Assembly (NCBI RefSeq): GCF_000802305.1
Contig: NZ_JTDK01000005.1
Coordinates: 42,436 to 106,435 of the forward strand
Source: Microbacterium mangrovi
GTDB lineage: Bacteria > Actinomycetota > Actinomycetes > Actinomycetales > Microbacteriaceae
Length of the DNA: 64,000 nt
Direction: 5' to 3'
Below the pieces are notes generated by a model. It ran no database searches, was not told the DNA's origin, and was given only the letters and a program-made list of their open reading frames with translations. This document shows, one piece after another, positions 1-8,731 of this stretch; the stretch's first letter is position 1, and each line of letters begins with the position of its first letter. The position numbers were made by a program, and so were the translations under genes.

Positions 1-2514
1 CCGATCCGCGATCTGCGCGAGAAGATCGCCGGCGCCGAGCAGCGCGTGCGGCTCATCGACGAGGTCGGCGACTTCGCCGATCCGGCATCCCTCGCCTCCC
101 TGTGGCGCGCCGAGCGCCGTCTCGACCTGCTGCGAGAGGTCGAGACCGAACTGCGCGACAGCAAGCACGCCGCCGACACGGCCCTGCGGGAACTGCGCTC
201 GCGGGCGGATGCCGCCGAGTCCGAGCGCGACGGCCTCGCCGACGTGCTGCGGCTCTCCGGCGGCGACCGGCTCGAGACCGCGCAGCGCGAGCTTCGTGAC
301 GTCGAGCGGCGACTGGCGACCGTGCAGCGCAACCGCGGCGCGTTCGACGAGGACCTGCGGGTGCTCGGCGCCGAGGCATCCACCGCGGATCAGTTCACCG
401 CGCTCGCCGGTCGCGCCCGCGAGGCGCTCGCGGACACCGACGCGAAGCGCACCGCCCGTCAGGAGTTCGCCGAGGCCATCGCCGCGCATCGCGCCGTGGC
501 CGCCGAGATCGCCGACCTCGAGGCGGAGCGCCGGCGCGCGGCCGAGGGGCGCGACAGCATCCCGCGCCCCCTGCACGAGTCCCGGGCGCTCCTCGCCGAG
601 GCCGCCGGGCTCGACATCGCCGACCTGCCGTTCGTCGGCGAGCTCATCGAGGTGCGCACCGAGTTCGAGCCGTGGCGGGAGGCGTTCAACCTCGCGCTCG
701 GCGGCTTCGCCACGACCCTGATGATCGACGTCGCGCACGTGGCCCGGTTCCGCGACGCCATCAACGCGGTCCGTACTCCGGTGCGACTGCGCTACGAGGG
801 GGTGCACACCGGACTCGACGAGGCCGGGGCCCGCGACGGGTCCACCCTGCCGGGCCGGCTCGACTACCGCTCCACGCCGTTCACCGGCTGGCTGCAGCAG
901 CGGCTCGACGAGCGCTTCGGGTTCGTGTGCGTGGACTCGGCGACCGACCTCGCCGCGCACCGCATGGCCCTCACGATCACCGGGCAGATCTCGCAGGGCA
1001 ACCGCGGCGCGCACGGCGGGCACGGGCGTGAGAACGTGCTCGGCTTCTCGAGCGAGCGGCGGGTGCGCGAACTCGCCGGGCAGATCGATCGCGCCCGTGC
1101 ACGGCTCGTCGACGCGATCGAGGCCGCCGAGGCGGCCGAGGCGGCACTGGACGCGGTCGATTCGCGCCTGGCCGCGTACGCGCGCATCGAGGACCTCACC
1201 TGGGAACAGGTCGACGTGGACACCGTGACGGCCGAGCGCGACCGGTGGACCGCCGTCGTCGACGACGTGACGGCATCCAATCCCGAGATCGCCCGTGTTC
1301 AGGGCCAGATCGCCGCAGCCAAGGGCAAGGCCGAGAACCTGCGCGCGGAGATCGCGCGAGCGACGGTCGAACGTGAGCAGATCGAGGCGCGCTGGGCGGA
1401 CGTGACCGACGACGTGGATGCCAGCCAGTCGACGCTGGACGACGCCGAGGATGCCGGGCTCGCCCTCAGCGACGACCAGCGCGGATTCCTGGATGCCCGG
1501 TTCACGCTGCGCGAGACGGCGGCCGCCGCGGCCCCGTCGGTCGTGCTGGCCCGCTTCGACGCGGCGCTGGCCACGGCGGCGCAGCGGCTCGACGAGGACC
1601 GGGCGGCGGCGACGGCCTCCCACGAGGAGCAGCGCGACAGCCTGCGCCGGGTGATGGCGGGGTTCCTGGAGCGGTGGCCCAACCCGAACCTGCTGCCCGA
1701 CCCGGACACCTCGACCGCCGACTTCGAGCACATCCTCGCCGCGCTCCAGGCGAGCGGCCTGCACGAGCTCGAGGCGGAGTGGCGGGACAGCCTGCTGAAC
1801 CTGTCGGGCAACGACCTCACGAACCTCGATTCGACCCTCAGCCGGTCGCTGCGCGAGATCCGCGAGCGCATCGACCCGATCAACCGCATCATGCAGGACC
1901 TCCCGTTCTACGACGACGATCACCGCCTGCAGATCACCACGCGCGAGAACCAGTCCGAGGCGCGCCGCCGCTTCCGGCGCGAACTGCGCGACGTGCGCGG
2001 GCTGATCGACACCGCCTCGACCGACGACGAGCGCGAGCAGGTGTACCGGCGCATGGCGCGGCTGATCGGCCGGATGCGGCGCACCGCCCCCGACTTCGGC
2101 GACCTGATCGACGTCCGTAACCACGTGCGCGTCAGCGCGGAGCGGGTGGATGCCGCCACCAAGCAGCATGTGGCCCTCTACGACCACATCGGCGAGAAGT
2201 CCGGCGGCGAATCGCAGGAGCTCATCGCCTTCATCGTCGGCGCCGCGCTCCGCTACCAGCTGGGGGATGCCGGCTCCGAGCGCCCCCGGTACGCCCCGGT
2301 GTTCATGGACGAGGCCCTCATCAAGGCCGACGCGCACTTCACCAAGCGGGCGATCGGCGCCTGGCGCGGCCTCGGGTTCCAGCTCGTCATCGGCGCGCCG
2401 AACGACAAGTACAGCGCCATCGAGCCGCACGTGGACGTCGAGTACGACATCCTCAAGGACACCCGTGGGCGCTCGTGGGCGAAACCGAAGGTGGGTCTGC
2501 CGGAGTACGCCTGA
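1..2514 (+). CDS. jetC: Wadjet/MksB-like SMC ATPase (JetC family), 5' truncated
   Basis: The reading frame is open from base 1, so the protein begins upstream of the window; 837 residues of its C-terminal part are visible. It is rich in charged heptad-like coiled coil. The C-terminal head carries the ABC signature-like GEKSGGESQE (2191-2220) and a hydrophobic stretch ending in MDEAL (Walker B, about 2299-2320), followed by a PNDKYSAI element typical of the SbcC/MukB Walker-B family. These proteins are the SMC-like ATPase of Wadjet/MksBEF complexes, which extrude and (with JetD) cleave circular plasmids. JetA, JetB and JetD do not follow it; an exporter does, so any partners must lie upstream. 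Family assignment is confident, system type is not. Confidence 0.8.
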   Translation, partial: PIRDLREKIAGAEQRVRLIDEVGDFADPASLASLWRAERRLDLLREVETELRDSKHAADTALRELRSRADAAESERDGLADVLRLSGGDRLETAQRELRDVERRLATVQRNRGAFDEDLRVLGAEASTADQFTALAGRAREALADTDAKRTARQEFAEAIAAHRAVAAEIADLEAERRRAAEGRDSIPRPLHESRALLAEAAGLDIADLPFVGELIEVRTEFEPWREAFNLALGGFATTLMIDVAHVARFRDAINAVRTPVRLRYEGVHTGLDEAGARDGSTLPGRLDYRSTPFTGWLQQRLDERFGFVCVDSATDLAAHRMALTITGQISQGNRGAHGGHGRENVLGFSSERRVRELAGQIDRARARLVDAIEAAEAAEAALDAVDSRLAAYARIEDLTWEQVDVDTVTAERDRWTAVVDDVTASNPEIARVQGQIAAAKGKAENLRAEIARATVEREQIEARWADVTDDVDASQSTLDDAEDAGLALSDDQRGFLDARFTLRETAAAAAPSVVLARFDAALATAAQRLDEDRAAATASHEEQRDSLRRVMAGFLERWPNPNLLPDPDTSTADFEHILAALQASGLHELEAEWRDSLLNLSGNDLTNLDSTLSRSLREIRERIDPINRIMQDLPFYDDDHRLQITTRENQSEARRRFRRELRDVRGLIDTASTDDEREQVYRRMARLIGRMRRTAPDFGDLIDVRNHVRVSAERVDAATKQHVALYDHIGEKSGGESQELIAFIVGAALRYQLGDAGSERPRYAPVFMDEALIKADAHFTKRAIGAWRGLGFQLVIGAPNDKYSAIEPHVDVEYDILKDTRGRSWAKPKVGLPEYA

Positions 2515-2572
2515 GCGCGCCTTTCGCCGTGGCGTCCGTGGTTCTGCCACGATGTAATCCGCCCCTGCGGAT

Positions 2573-2600
2573 CCTCCTCAGACGGCACCGTCTGGGGAGG
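2573..2600 (+). promoter_or_regulatory. Hairpin that sequesters the exporter's ribosome-binding site
   Basis: CCTCCTCAGACGG (2573-2585) and CCGTCTGGGGAGG (2588-2600) pair over 12-13 bp with a single G-U. The right arm contains GGGGAGG, the Shine-Dalgarno for the GTG at 2606, so the folded RNA hides it. The core CAGACGG-CA-CCGTCTG would also serve as a dyad operator for a TetR-like repressor, and the hairpin could end transcription from the SMC gene, although no U-tract follows. Confidence 0.55.
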
Positions 2601-2605
2601 TTCTC

Positions 2606-4252
2606 GTGAAGAAGTGGTGGCCCATCGTCATCCTCGGTCTGGCGCAGTTCGTGATGGTGCTCGACAGCACCGTCATGAACGTGTCGATCTCGACCGTCGT
2701 GAAGGACCTCGACACGACGGTCACCGCCATGCAGGCGGCGATCACGTTCTACACGCTCACGATGGCGGCGTTCATGCTGCTGGGGTCGAAGCTCGGTGAC
2801 GTGTGGGGGCGCCGTCGCGCGCTTGTGATCGGCTCCATCGTCTACGGCCTCGGGTCACTGACCACCGGCCTCAGCCAGAACTTCGCGACGCTGTTCACCG
2901 GCTGGTCGATCGTGGAGGGGCTCGGTGCGGTGCTGGTGATCCCCGCGATCGCCGCCCTCGTGGCCGACAACTACACCGGCAAGGACCGGGTGACCGCGTT
3001 CGCGATCATCGGTGCGATCTCGGGCGGGGCGGTCGCCGCCGGGCCACTCATCGGCGGGTACTTCACCACCTACCTCAGCTGGCGCTACGTGTTCATCGCC
3101 GAGACCGTGATCATGCTGTTCGTGCTGATCTTCGCGCGGGTCATCGCCGACAGCAGCACGCGCACGCGCATCCGCATCGACCTCTGGAGCGTCGTGCTCT
3201 CGGCCGCCGGACTCGTGCTCATCGTGTACGGGATGCTGCAGTCCAAGGTGTGGGGCTGGATCCTGCCGACCGCACCGCTCGTGGTCGGCGACGTCACCAT
3301 CGCGCCGTTCGGTCTGTCGCCGGTGCCCTTCATCATCGCGATCGGCGTCGTGCTGGTCTGGCTGTTCCTGCGCCGGCAGCGCCGCCTCGCGGCATCCGGC
3401 CGACCCGCCCTGCTGGATGTCACGATGTTCTCCATCGCGCAGCTGCGTTCTGGCCTGGCCGTGCTCGGCGCGCAGTACGCGGTGCTCGCCGGCCTCTTCT
3501 TCATGATCCCGGTCTACCTGCAGATGACGCTCGGGATGGATGCCCTCGACACCGGCATCCGGATCTTCCCGCTGTCGATCGGGCTCATCCTCTTCTCGAT
3601 CGTCGGAACCGTGTTCACGCGCTTCTGGTCGCCGCGACGGATCGTGCGCATCGGGCAGCTGGTTCTGGTGGCGAGCTCGCTCGTGCTGCTCAGCTCGATC
3701 TACCCGGACCTGCGCAGCACGGTCTTCGCCATCGGCATGTTCTTCGCCGGTTCGGGGCTGGGGCTGCTCGCCTCGCAACTGGGCAACGTGAACATGTCGA
3801 GCGTCGACGAATCGCGCTCGAGTGAAGCCGGCGGCCTGCAGGGCGTGTTCCAGAACCTGGGCTCGTCGCTGGGCACCGCGCTCATCGGCTCGATCCTCAT
3901 CGCGACGCTCGGCTCGACCTTCACCGTCGCCGTCGGCGAGAGCGGCCTGTCGGCCGAGTCCAAGTCGGCCGTGCTGGAAGCGACCCAGTACGGCGTCGCG
4001 ATCATGCCGACCGCCGGCGTGCCCGAGGTCGCCGCTGAGGCGGGACTGCCCGCCGACGAGGGGCAGGAGCTGCAGCAGATCTACGCCGACTCGCAGCTGG
4101 ATGCGCTGCGCACATCGCTGTTCGCCCTGGCCGCGATCGCCGCCCTCGCGCTGTTCTTCTCCCGCAACATCCCGAACGTCGTGCTTGGCAAGGCCGAGGA
4201 GTCGTCGGGCGGGCCCGAGCCGAAGCCCGAGCCGAGCGCCACCGCGAGCTGA
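2606..4252 (+). CDS. MFS multidrug exporter, DHA2 (EmrB/QacA) type
   Basis: This 548-residue membrane protein has about 14 predicted membrane segments, the usual number for the DHA2 family of proton-coupled drug exporters. It shows the early LDSTVMNV motif (residues 19-26), motif A as GSKLGDVWGRRR (around 60-71), and the antiporter motif C region with GPLIGG in segment 5. The GTG start has GGGGAGG 5 nt upstream, but that site is buried in a hairpin. A proline- and serine-rich cytoplasmic tail ends the protein. The substrate cannot be read from sequence. No adjacent regulator is co-oriented; the HxlR gene downstream is convergent. Confidence 0.88.
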   Translation: MKKWWPIVILGLAQFVMVLDSTVMNVSISTVVKDLDTTVTAMQAAITFYTLTMAAFMLLGSKLGDVWGRRRALVIGSIVYGLGSLTTGLSQNFATLFTGWSIVEGLGAVLVIPAIAALVADNYTGKDRVTAFAIIGAISGGAVAAGPLIGGYFTTYLSWRYVFIAETVIMLFVLIFARVIADSSTRTRIRIDLWSVVLSAAGLVLIVYGMLQSKVWGWILPTAPLVVGDVTIAPFGLSPVPFIIAIGVVLVWLFLRRQRRLAASGRPALLDVTMFSIAQLRSGLAVLGAQYAVLAGLFFMIPVYLQMTLGMDALDTGIRIFPLSIGLILFSIVGTVFTRFWSPRRIVRIGQLVLVASSLVLLSSIYPDLRSTVFAIGMFFAGSGLGLLASQLGNVNMSSVDESRSSEAGGLQGVFQNLGSSLGTALIGSILIATLGSTFTVAVGESGLSAESKSAVLEATQYGVAIMPTAGVPEVAAEAGLPADEGQELQQIYADSQLDALRTSLFALAAIAALALFFSRNIPNVVLGKAEESSGGPEPKPEPSATAS

Positions 4253-4267
4253 CCCGCCGCGCCGGGG

Positions 4268-4744
4268 TCAGCCCGCGCGCGTCCCGCCACGGCGGGCGGC
4301 GAGGTACTCCGCCGGCATCCCCGGGCCGATCCGCACGGCCACCTCGGCGGGCGGGACGGGACCGCACTCGTCGCACACCGTGCGGGCGTGCACGGCGCCG
4401 TCGCCGCAGGCCGTGTGCCGGTAGAGGATCGGGGGTTCGATCGGGGAGGCCCACTCGTCGCCCCACTCGGTGAGCGCGATGAGCGCCACAGCCAGCGCCC
4501 GCCCCTTCTCGGTGAGCAGGTACTGCGCGTCGTCGTCGCGGGTCATCACGCCGCTCGCGACGAACGCGTCCAGCCGCGAGGCGAGCACGTTCGTCGCGAT
4601 CCCGAGGTTGTGCTGGAAGTCGCCGAACCGCGTCACGCCCGCGAAGAGCGCGTCGCGGATGATGAGCAGACTCCACCGTTCGCCGACGAGCTCGAGCGAG
4701 CGCGCGATGGAGCACACCTGCGAGTCGTATGTCTTTCCGAGCAC
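4268..4744 (-). CDS. HxlR-family winged-helix regulator
   Basis: This 158-residue protein has the HxlR pattern: an N-terminal Cys (CSIARSLELVGERWSLLIIRD) leading into a winged helix, then TRFGDFQHNLGIATNVLASRL as the recognition region. A C-terminal extension carries CGDG and CDECG, four cysteines that could bind metal or sense redox. It starts with GTG and has no Shine-Dalgarno; TAGTTT sits 6 nt upstream (4751-4756), so the mRNA is probably leaderless. It is divergent from the SRPBCC gene, and two near-identical 15-bp dyads lie between them, suggesting autoregulation and control of that neighbour. Confidence 0.88.
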   Translation of the reverse strand: MLGKTYDSQVCSIARSLELVGERWSLLIIRDALFAGVTRFGDFQHNLGIATNVLASRLDAFVASGVMTRDDDAQYLLTEKGRALAVALIALTEWGDEWASPIEPPILYRHTACGDGAVHARTVCDECGPVPPAEVAVRIGPGMPAEYLAARRGGTRAG

Positions 4745-4759
4745 GTTCCGAAACTACCA

Positions 4760-4806
4760 CTTGTGTGATGCAAGCAGGGCCGGTAGCGTGACTTGCATCA
4801 CGCAAG
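4760..4806. promoter_or_regulatory. Paired dyad operators, likely for HxlR
   Basis: CTTGTGTGATGCAAG (4760-4774) and CTTGCATCACGCAAG (4792-4806) are inverted copies of each other with one mismatch. Each has CTTG...CAAG ends. Their centres are 32 bp apart, about three helical turns, placing two dimers on one DNA face between the divergent HxlR and SRPBCC genes. Confidence 0.6.
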
Positions 4807-4839
4807 GCGATCGGCGCCGCGAGGACGAGGGAGTACGAC

Positions 4840-5352
4840 ATGGGTGACAGCTACACGGCCACGATCGAGGTCGCGGCCGACGCGAAGCGCGCGTTCGACG
4901 CGATCAACGACGTCAGCGGGTGGTGGGGCCGCATCACCGGTTCCACGGCCGCGGTCGGCGACGAGTTCGTCTACATCGTGCCGGGCCTGCACTACAGCGG
5001 GTTCCGGGTGGTCGACCGCGTCCCGGAGAGCACGATCGCCTGGCAGGTCACCGGCAGCTTCGTCGACTTCGCCGACGACAAGTCCGAGTGGACCGGCACC
5101 ACGGTCCGGTTCGACATCGAGGAGACCCCCGGCGGCGCCCGCGTCGTGTTCACCCACGAGGGCCTCGCGCCCGAGATCGAGTGCTACGACGTGTGCAGCT
5201 CCGCGTGGCGGATGTTCATCGTCGGCAGCCTCAAGAGCTTCATCGAGACCGGCCGCGGCGCGCCCTACGAGTTCACCGGAGCCGAAGAGCTGACCGAGGC
5301 CGAGCACAGCGAACTGCACCGCGAGGCGGCGGCGTCGGCGCGCGCCGTCTGA
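4840..5352 (+). CDS. SRPBCC-fold (AHSA1-like) protein
   Basis: The 170-residue product begins with the START/SRPBCC pattern YTATIEVAADAKRAFDAINDVSGWWG (split here only by reading), continues with alternating beta strands such as VRFDIEETPG and ends in a long helix (SSAWRMFIVGSLKSFIETG). Such proteins form a hydrophobic ligand-binding cavity; the ligand is unknown. GAGGACGAGGGAG provides a Shine-Dalgarno before the ATG. It is expressed from the region holding the HxlR operators, so it is the likely regulated target. Two cysteines (ECYDVC) near residue 113-118 might link it to the Cys-rich regulator, which is speculative. Confidence 0.75.
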   Translation: MGDSYTATIEVAADAKRAFDAINDVSGWWGRITGSTAAVGDEFVYIVPGLHYSGFRVVDRVPESTIAWQVTGSFVDFADDKSEWTGTTVRFDIEETPGGARVVFTHEGLAPEIECYDVCSSAWRMFIVGSLKSFIETGRGAPYEFTGAEELTEAEHSELHREAAASARAV

Positions 5353-5353
5353 T

Positions 5354-5949
5354 TCAGTCGCGCGCGGGCTCCCGCTCGCGGTCGCGGATGAGCTCGCGCA
5401 GCTGATCGGCGGGGACGTCCGCGCCGAACGCGGGATGCCCCGGCTGCAGCCGCACGCCGTCGGCCAAGGTGCCGGCGACGACGGGGTCGAAGCCGAGGGC
5501 GTCGACGACGTCGGCGATCACCGCGAGGTCGGCATCCTGGTCGCCGGCGATGGCGATCGCCTTGCGGCCGGGGACGCCCGGCGGCCGGGTCTCCTCTTCG
5601 AGGTCGTGGTAGCCCATGTGGTTGAAGGCCTTGACGACGCGGGAGCCGGGGAGGAACTCCTGGACGATCTCGCTCGTGGTGGTGCGCGGATCGTTGAGGT
5701 CGTCGCGGATGCCGTCGGTCTCCCACCAGTAGTTCATCGCGTCGATGGCGAGCCTGCCGGCGAGCGCGTCGACCGGCAGGCGGTCGTATTTGCCGAGCGG
5801 CAGCGCGAGGATCACGAGGTCCGCGTCGCGGGCGGCGGTCTCCGGCGCGCGATGAGCACGTCGTAGCCGGCCGCGAGCGCGAGACGGGCAAGCGTCGTGC
5901 CGACCTTGCCGGCGCCCAGCACGCCGATCGTGCGGATGCCGCCGGTCAT
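5354..5949 (-). pseudogene. Broken NADPH:F420 oxidoreductase-like gene (internal deletion and frameshift)
   Basis: The 5' part from ATG 5949 encodes an N-terminal Rossmann motif, [21 protein letters not shown], as in NADPH:F420 oxidoreductases, but the frame runs out after GYDVLIAR into unrelated residues and a stop. The rest of the fold resumes in another frame at about 5835 with [16 protein letters not shown] and [13 protein letters not shown], continuing to 5354. Compared with the family, roughly 30 residues between these parts are missing, so a deletion of about 90 bp shifted the frame. Its ATG overlaps the stop of the upstream monooxygenase (ATGA). The downstream part may be untranslated. 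An assembly artefact is less likely than for a one-base change because a whole segment is gone. Confidence 0.7.
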
Positions 5950-7031
5950 CGGGTCACCGCCGTGCCGAAGGCGGACGTGGTGCGCGGCGTCTCGGCCAGG
6001 AGCTCCCGCACCATCGGGATCACCTCGGTCGCGTACAGCTCCACCGACGTCAGGCGCGCGCTCGCGGACATCGCACCCCCGGCGGTGTAGATCATGTCGA
6101 AACGGCCGACGTCGAGGGTGCGGATGGCGTCCGCCATCTTGCGGGCGACCGTCTCGGGCGAGCCGACGTACAGCGAGCCGCTCTCGACCTCGTGCTCGAA
6201 CTCGCCGCGCTGCACGGGCGGCCAGCCGCGCTGCGCGCCGATGCGGTCGCGCACCACCTTGAAGCCCGGGTAGAACAGCTCCTTGGCCTCCTCGTCGGTG
6301 GCCGCGACGAAGCCGGGGGAGTGCATCCCGACCGGGTACGCGGTGGTGCCGAGCTGCTCGGTGGCGCGGCGGTACAGATCGACGTACGGCGCGAACCGGC
6401 CCGGGGCTCCGCCGATGATCGCGAGCATCAGCCGGAACCCGTAGTGCGCGGTGCGGATCACCGACTGCGGGGTGCCGCCGACGCCGACCCACGTGCGCAG
6501 GCGCCCGGACTCGGTCTTGGGGAACACGTCCGCGTCGACGAGCGGCGCGCGCGTCGTGCCCTCCCAGGTGACCGGCTTCTCGTCGAGCAGGTGGCTGAAC
6601 AGGTCGATCTTCTCGTCGAAGAGCAGGTCGTAGTCGCTGAGGTCGTAGCCGAACAGCGGGAACGACTCGGTGAACGATCCGCGTCCGAGGATCACCTCCG
6701 CGCGGCCGTTGGAGAGCGCGTCGACCGTCGCGAAGCGCTGGAACACCCGCACTGGGTCGTCGCTGGAGAGCACCGTCACGCCGGATCCGAGCCGGATGCG
6801 GGAGGTCTTCCCCGCGATGCCGGCCAGCACCGTCTCGGGGCTGGAGATCGCGAACTCGGGGCGGTGGTGCTCGCCGAGGGCGACCGCGTCGATGCCCAGC
6901 TCGTCGGCCAGGACCGCCTCGGCCACGGTCGCACGGATCGCCTCCGCGTACGAGACCGTCTCGCCCTTGTCGTTGGTGGGCAGGTCGCCGAACGTGTCGA
7001 TGCCGAACTCGAGGTCTGTGAAGTCGTTCAT
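5946..7031 (-). CDS. LLM-class flavin-dependent oxidoreductase
   Basis: This 361-residue protein has the luciferase-like monooxygenase TIM-barrel pattern: [10 protein letters not shown] at the N-terminus, [32 protein letters not shown], and [15 protein letters not shown] in the phosphate-binding half. The family uses reduced FMN or F420. The start at 7031 is chosen because AAGGAG lies 7 nt upstream. It is 49 percent or so alike by eye to the next gene upstream, so the pair is probably an old duplication. Its stop overlaps the start of a broken F420-reductase-like gene, hinting that the original unit recycled the flavin cofactor. Substrate unknown. Confidence 0.85.
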   Translation of the reverse strand: MNDFTDLEFGIDTFGDLPTNDKGETVSYAEAIRATVAEAVLADELGIDAVALGEHHRPEFAISSPETVLAGIAGKTSRIRLGSGVTVLSSDDPVRVFQRFATVDALSNGRAEVILGRGSFTESFPLFGYDLSDYDLLFDEKIDLFSHLLDEKPVTWEGTTRAPLVDADVFPKTESGRLRTWVGVGGTPQSVIRTAHYGFRLMLAIIGGAPGRFAPYVDLYRRATEQLGTTAYPVGMHSPGFVAATDEEAKELFYPGFKVVRDRIGAQRGWPPVQRGEFEHEVESGSLYVGSPETVARKMADAIRTLDVGRFDMIYTAGGAMSASARLTSVELYATEVIPMVRELLAETPRTTSAFGTAVTR

Positions 7032-7053
7032 GGATGCTCCTTGGGTGGAATTC

Positions 7054-8166
7054 TCAAGCATGGACGGCCTTGCCGTCCTTCGTGATGCGTGCGGTTTCGC
7101 GGCCGGTGGGGTGCCAGTCGCCGGGATTGTCGGCCAGCAGCTGCCGCACCCGCGGGGCGACCTGCTCGCCGAACAGTCGGATGGTGCGCTCCCGCGCCTC
7201 GCGGGGGAGCGCCGGGATGTCGTATTTCAGGTCGAATCGCGACAGCCGGTTGGCCCGGACGACGCGCGCGATCTTCTGCGCGACGGTCTCCGGCGACCCG
7301 ACGAAGAGGGCGCCGGTGTCGACCTCCTCGCGGTAGCGCTCGAGGGTCGGCGGGTAGAAGCCGCGCTCCCGGCTCATCTGCGTGACGACCGGCTCCCAGA
7401 ACCGCCAGTGCTCGGCTTCGGCCGCGGCGTCGGTGTCGGCGATGAGTCCCAGCGAGTGCTGAGCGATCGGCAGCTCCGGCATCCCGAACTGCTGGAGAGC
7501 CCGCAGGTACAGCTCGGCGTGCCCGGCGAAGCGCTCGGGGCGTCCGCCGATCACCGCCATCATGAGGGGGAGACCGTACCGCGCGGCGCGCACCACCGAG
7601 TCGGGGCTGCCGCCGATGCCGATCCAGGCCGGGATGCCGCCGTCCGGCATCCGGGGATGCAGGCGCACGTCCTGGAGCGGGCTGCGGTACCTGCCCGACC
7701 AGGTGACGCGGTCTTCGCGCATCAGGCGGACGAAGAGGTCGAGCTTCTCGTCGAAGAGCTCTTCGTAGTCGGCGATGTCGTAGCCGAACAGGGCGAACGA
7801 CTCGATCGCGGATGCCCGCCCGAGGGTCAGCTCGGTGCGCCCGTTCGAGAGCGCGTCCACCGTCGCGAACGCCTGGTAGATGCGCACCGGGTCCTGCGTG
7901 GACAGCACGGTCACGGAGGTGCCGAGGCGGATGCGGCTCGTGGCCTGGGCGATGCCGGCCAGCAGCACCGGCGTCGCGGAATCGACCTGGCCCTCGCGAT
8001 AGTGCTCGCCGACGGCGAAGGCGTCAAGGCCCACGGATTCGGCCAGCTGCGCCTCGGTCACGAGCAGGCGCAGGGCCTCGGCATCCGTCATCGGGCGTCC
8101 GCCCTCGGTGGGGACGTCGCCGAACGTGTTCAGCCCGAACTCGATGCCGCCGATGTGACCGGTCAT
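7054..8166 (-). CDS. LLM-class flavin-dependent oxidoreductase, paralogue
   Basis: The 370-residue protein has the same order of motifs as its downstream neighbour: FGLNTFGDVPTEGG, FAVGEHYREGQ, RIRLGTSVTVLSTQDPVRIYQ, DALSNGRTELTLGRAS and WIGIGGSPDSVVRAA. It is the first gene of a two-gene unit (22 bp gap) and diverges from a MarR gene across two palindromes that overlap the MarR promoter. The ribosome-binding site is weak (AAGGG 12 nt away). Expression is therefore likely tied to MarR. FMN or F420 could be the cofactor; the sequence does not decide this. Confidence 0.86.
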   Translation of the reverse strand: MTGHIGGIEFGLNTFGDVPTEGGRPMTDAEALRLLVTEAQLAESVGLDAFAVGEHYREGQVDSATPVLLAGIAQATSRIRLGTSVTVLSTQDPVRIYQAFATVDALSNGRTELTLGRASAIESFALFGYDIADYEELFDEKLDLFVRLMREDRVTWSGRYRSPLQDVRLHPRMPDGGIPAWIGIGGSPDSVVRAARYGLPLMMAVIGGRPERFAGHAELYLRALQQFGMPELPIAQHSLGLIADTDAAAEAEHWRFWEPVVTQMSRERGFYPPTLERYREEVDTGALFVGSPETVAQKIARVVRANRLSRFDLKYDIPALPREARERTIRLFGEQVAPRVRQLLADNPGDWHPTGRETARITKDGKAVHA

Positions 8167-8205
8167 GTCGCGTCACGACCCTTCTCGCCGTCCCGGACCA
8201 TCCGG

Positions 8206-8246
8206 ATTGACGTATCAATAGTGCAACGCTAGAGTTGACGTGTCAA
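8206..8246 (+). promoter_or_regulatory. MarR promoter with two palindromic operators
   Basis: ATTGACGTATCAAT (8206-8219) and TTGACGTGTCAA (8235-8246) are MarR-type palindromes 28 bp apart. The first supplies a -35 hexamer TTGACG (8207-8212); 17 bp later TAGAGT (8230-8235) makes a good -10 that touches the second palindrome. Binding would block RNA polymerase on the MarR side and sits in the upstream region of the divergent oxidoreductase pair. Confidence 0.7.
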
Positions 8247-8260
8247 TTCCAGGGGGTCCC

Positions 8261-8731
8261 ATGGGTCACGCGAAGCACCGGTCCACGCCGACGCACGAGC
8301 AGCTGCGCGTCTGGCGCAACTACATCGAGACGGCCAATGAGCTGCAGCGGCTGCTGGAGGCGCGGTTCCAGAACGAGTCGGCGATGTCCTCCGGCGACTA
8401 CCAGGTGCTGCTGGCCCTCAGCGAGGCCCCCGGGCGCACCGTACGATCGAGCGAACTGGCCTCCCTCATCGGCTGGGAGCGCAGCCGCCTGTCGCACCAT
8501 CTCGGCCGCATGGAGAAGCGCGGACTCATCGCCCGGGCATCCTGCCCCGAGGTCGCCCACGGCGTCGACGTGACGATCACCGACGCCGGGCTCGACACGT
8601 TCCGCTCGGGGTCGGTGCACCACCTCCGCGCCGTGCGCGAACTGTTCGTCGACGCGCTGTCCGACCAGCAGCTGACCGAGGTCGACGCGGTCGCGGCATC
8701 CCTGCGCGTGCACCTGGGAACACGGCAGTGA
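8261..8731 (+). CDS. MarR-family transcriptional regulator
   Basis: The 156-residue winged-helix protein shows YQVLLALSEAPGRTVRSSELA, then WERSRLSHHLGRMEKRGLIAR as the recognition helix, and a dimerisation helix at the end. ATG 8261 is preferred because AGGGGG lies 5 nt upstream; the earlier GTG at 8240 falls inside an operator palindrome. Two TTGACNNNTCAA-type palindromes upstream suggest autorepression and control of the divergent oxidoreductases. Its last bases overlap the start of the flavoprotein gene (GTGA), so the two are translated together. Confidence 0.9.
   Translation: MGHAKHRSTPTHEQLRVWRNYIETANELQRLLEARFQNESAMSSGDYQVLLALSEAPGRTVRSSELASLIGWERSRLSHHLGRMEKRGLIARASCPEVAHGVDVTITDAGLDTFRSGSVHHLRAVRELFVDALSDQQLTEVDAVAASLRVHLGTRQ

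Noticed and set aside
8240..8731. GTG at 8240 as the MarR start
   Set aside because: It lies inside operator 2, and ATG 8261 has a good ribosome-binding site.
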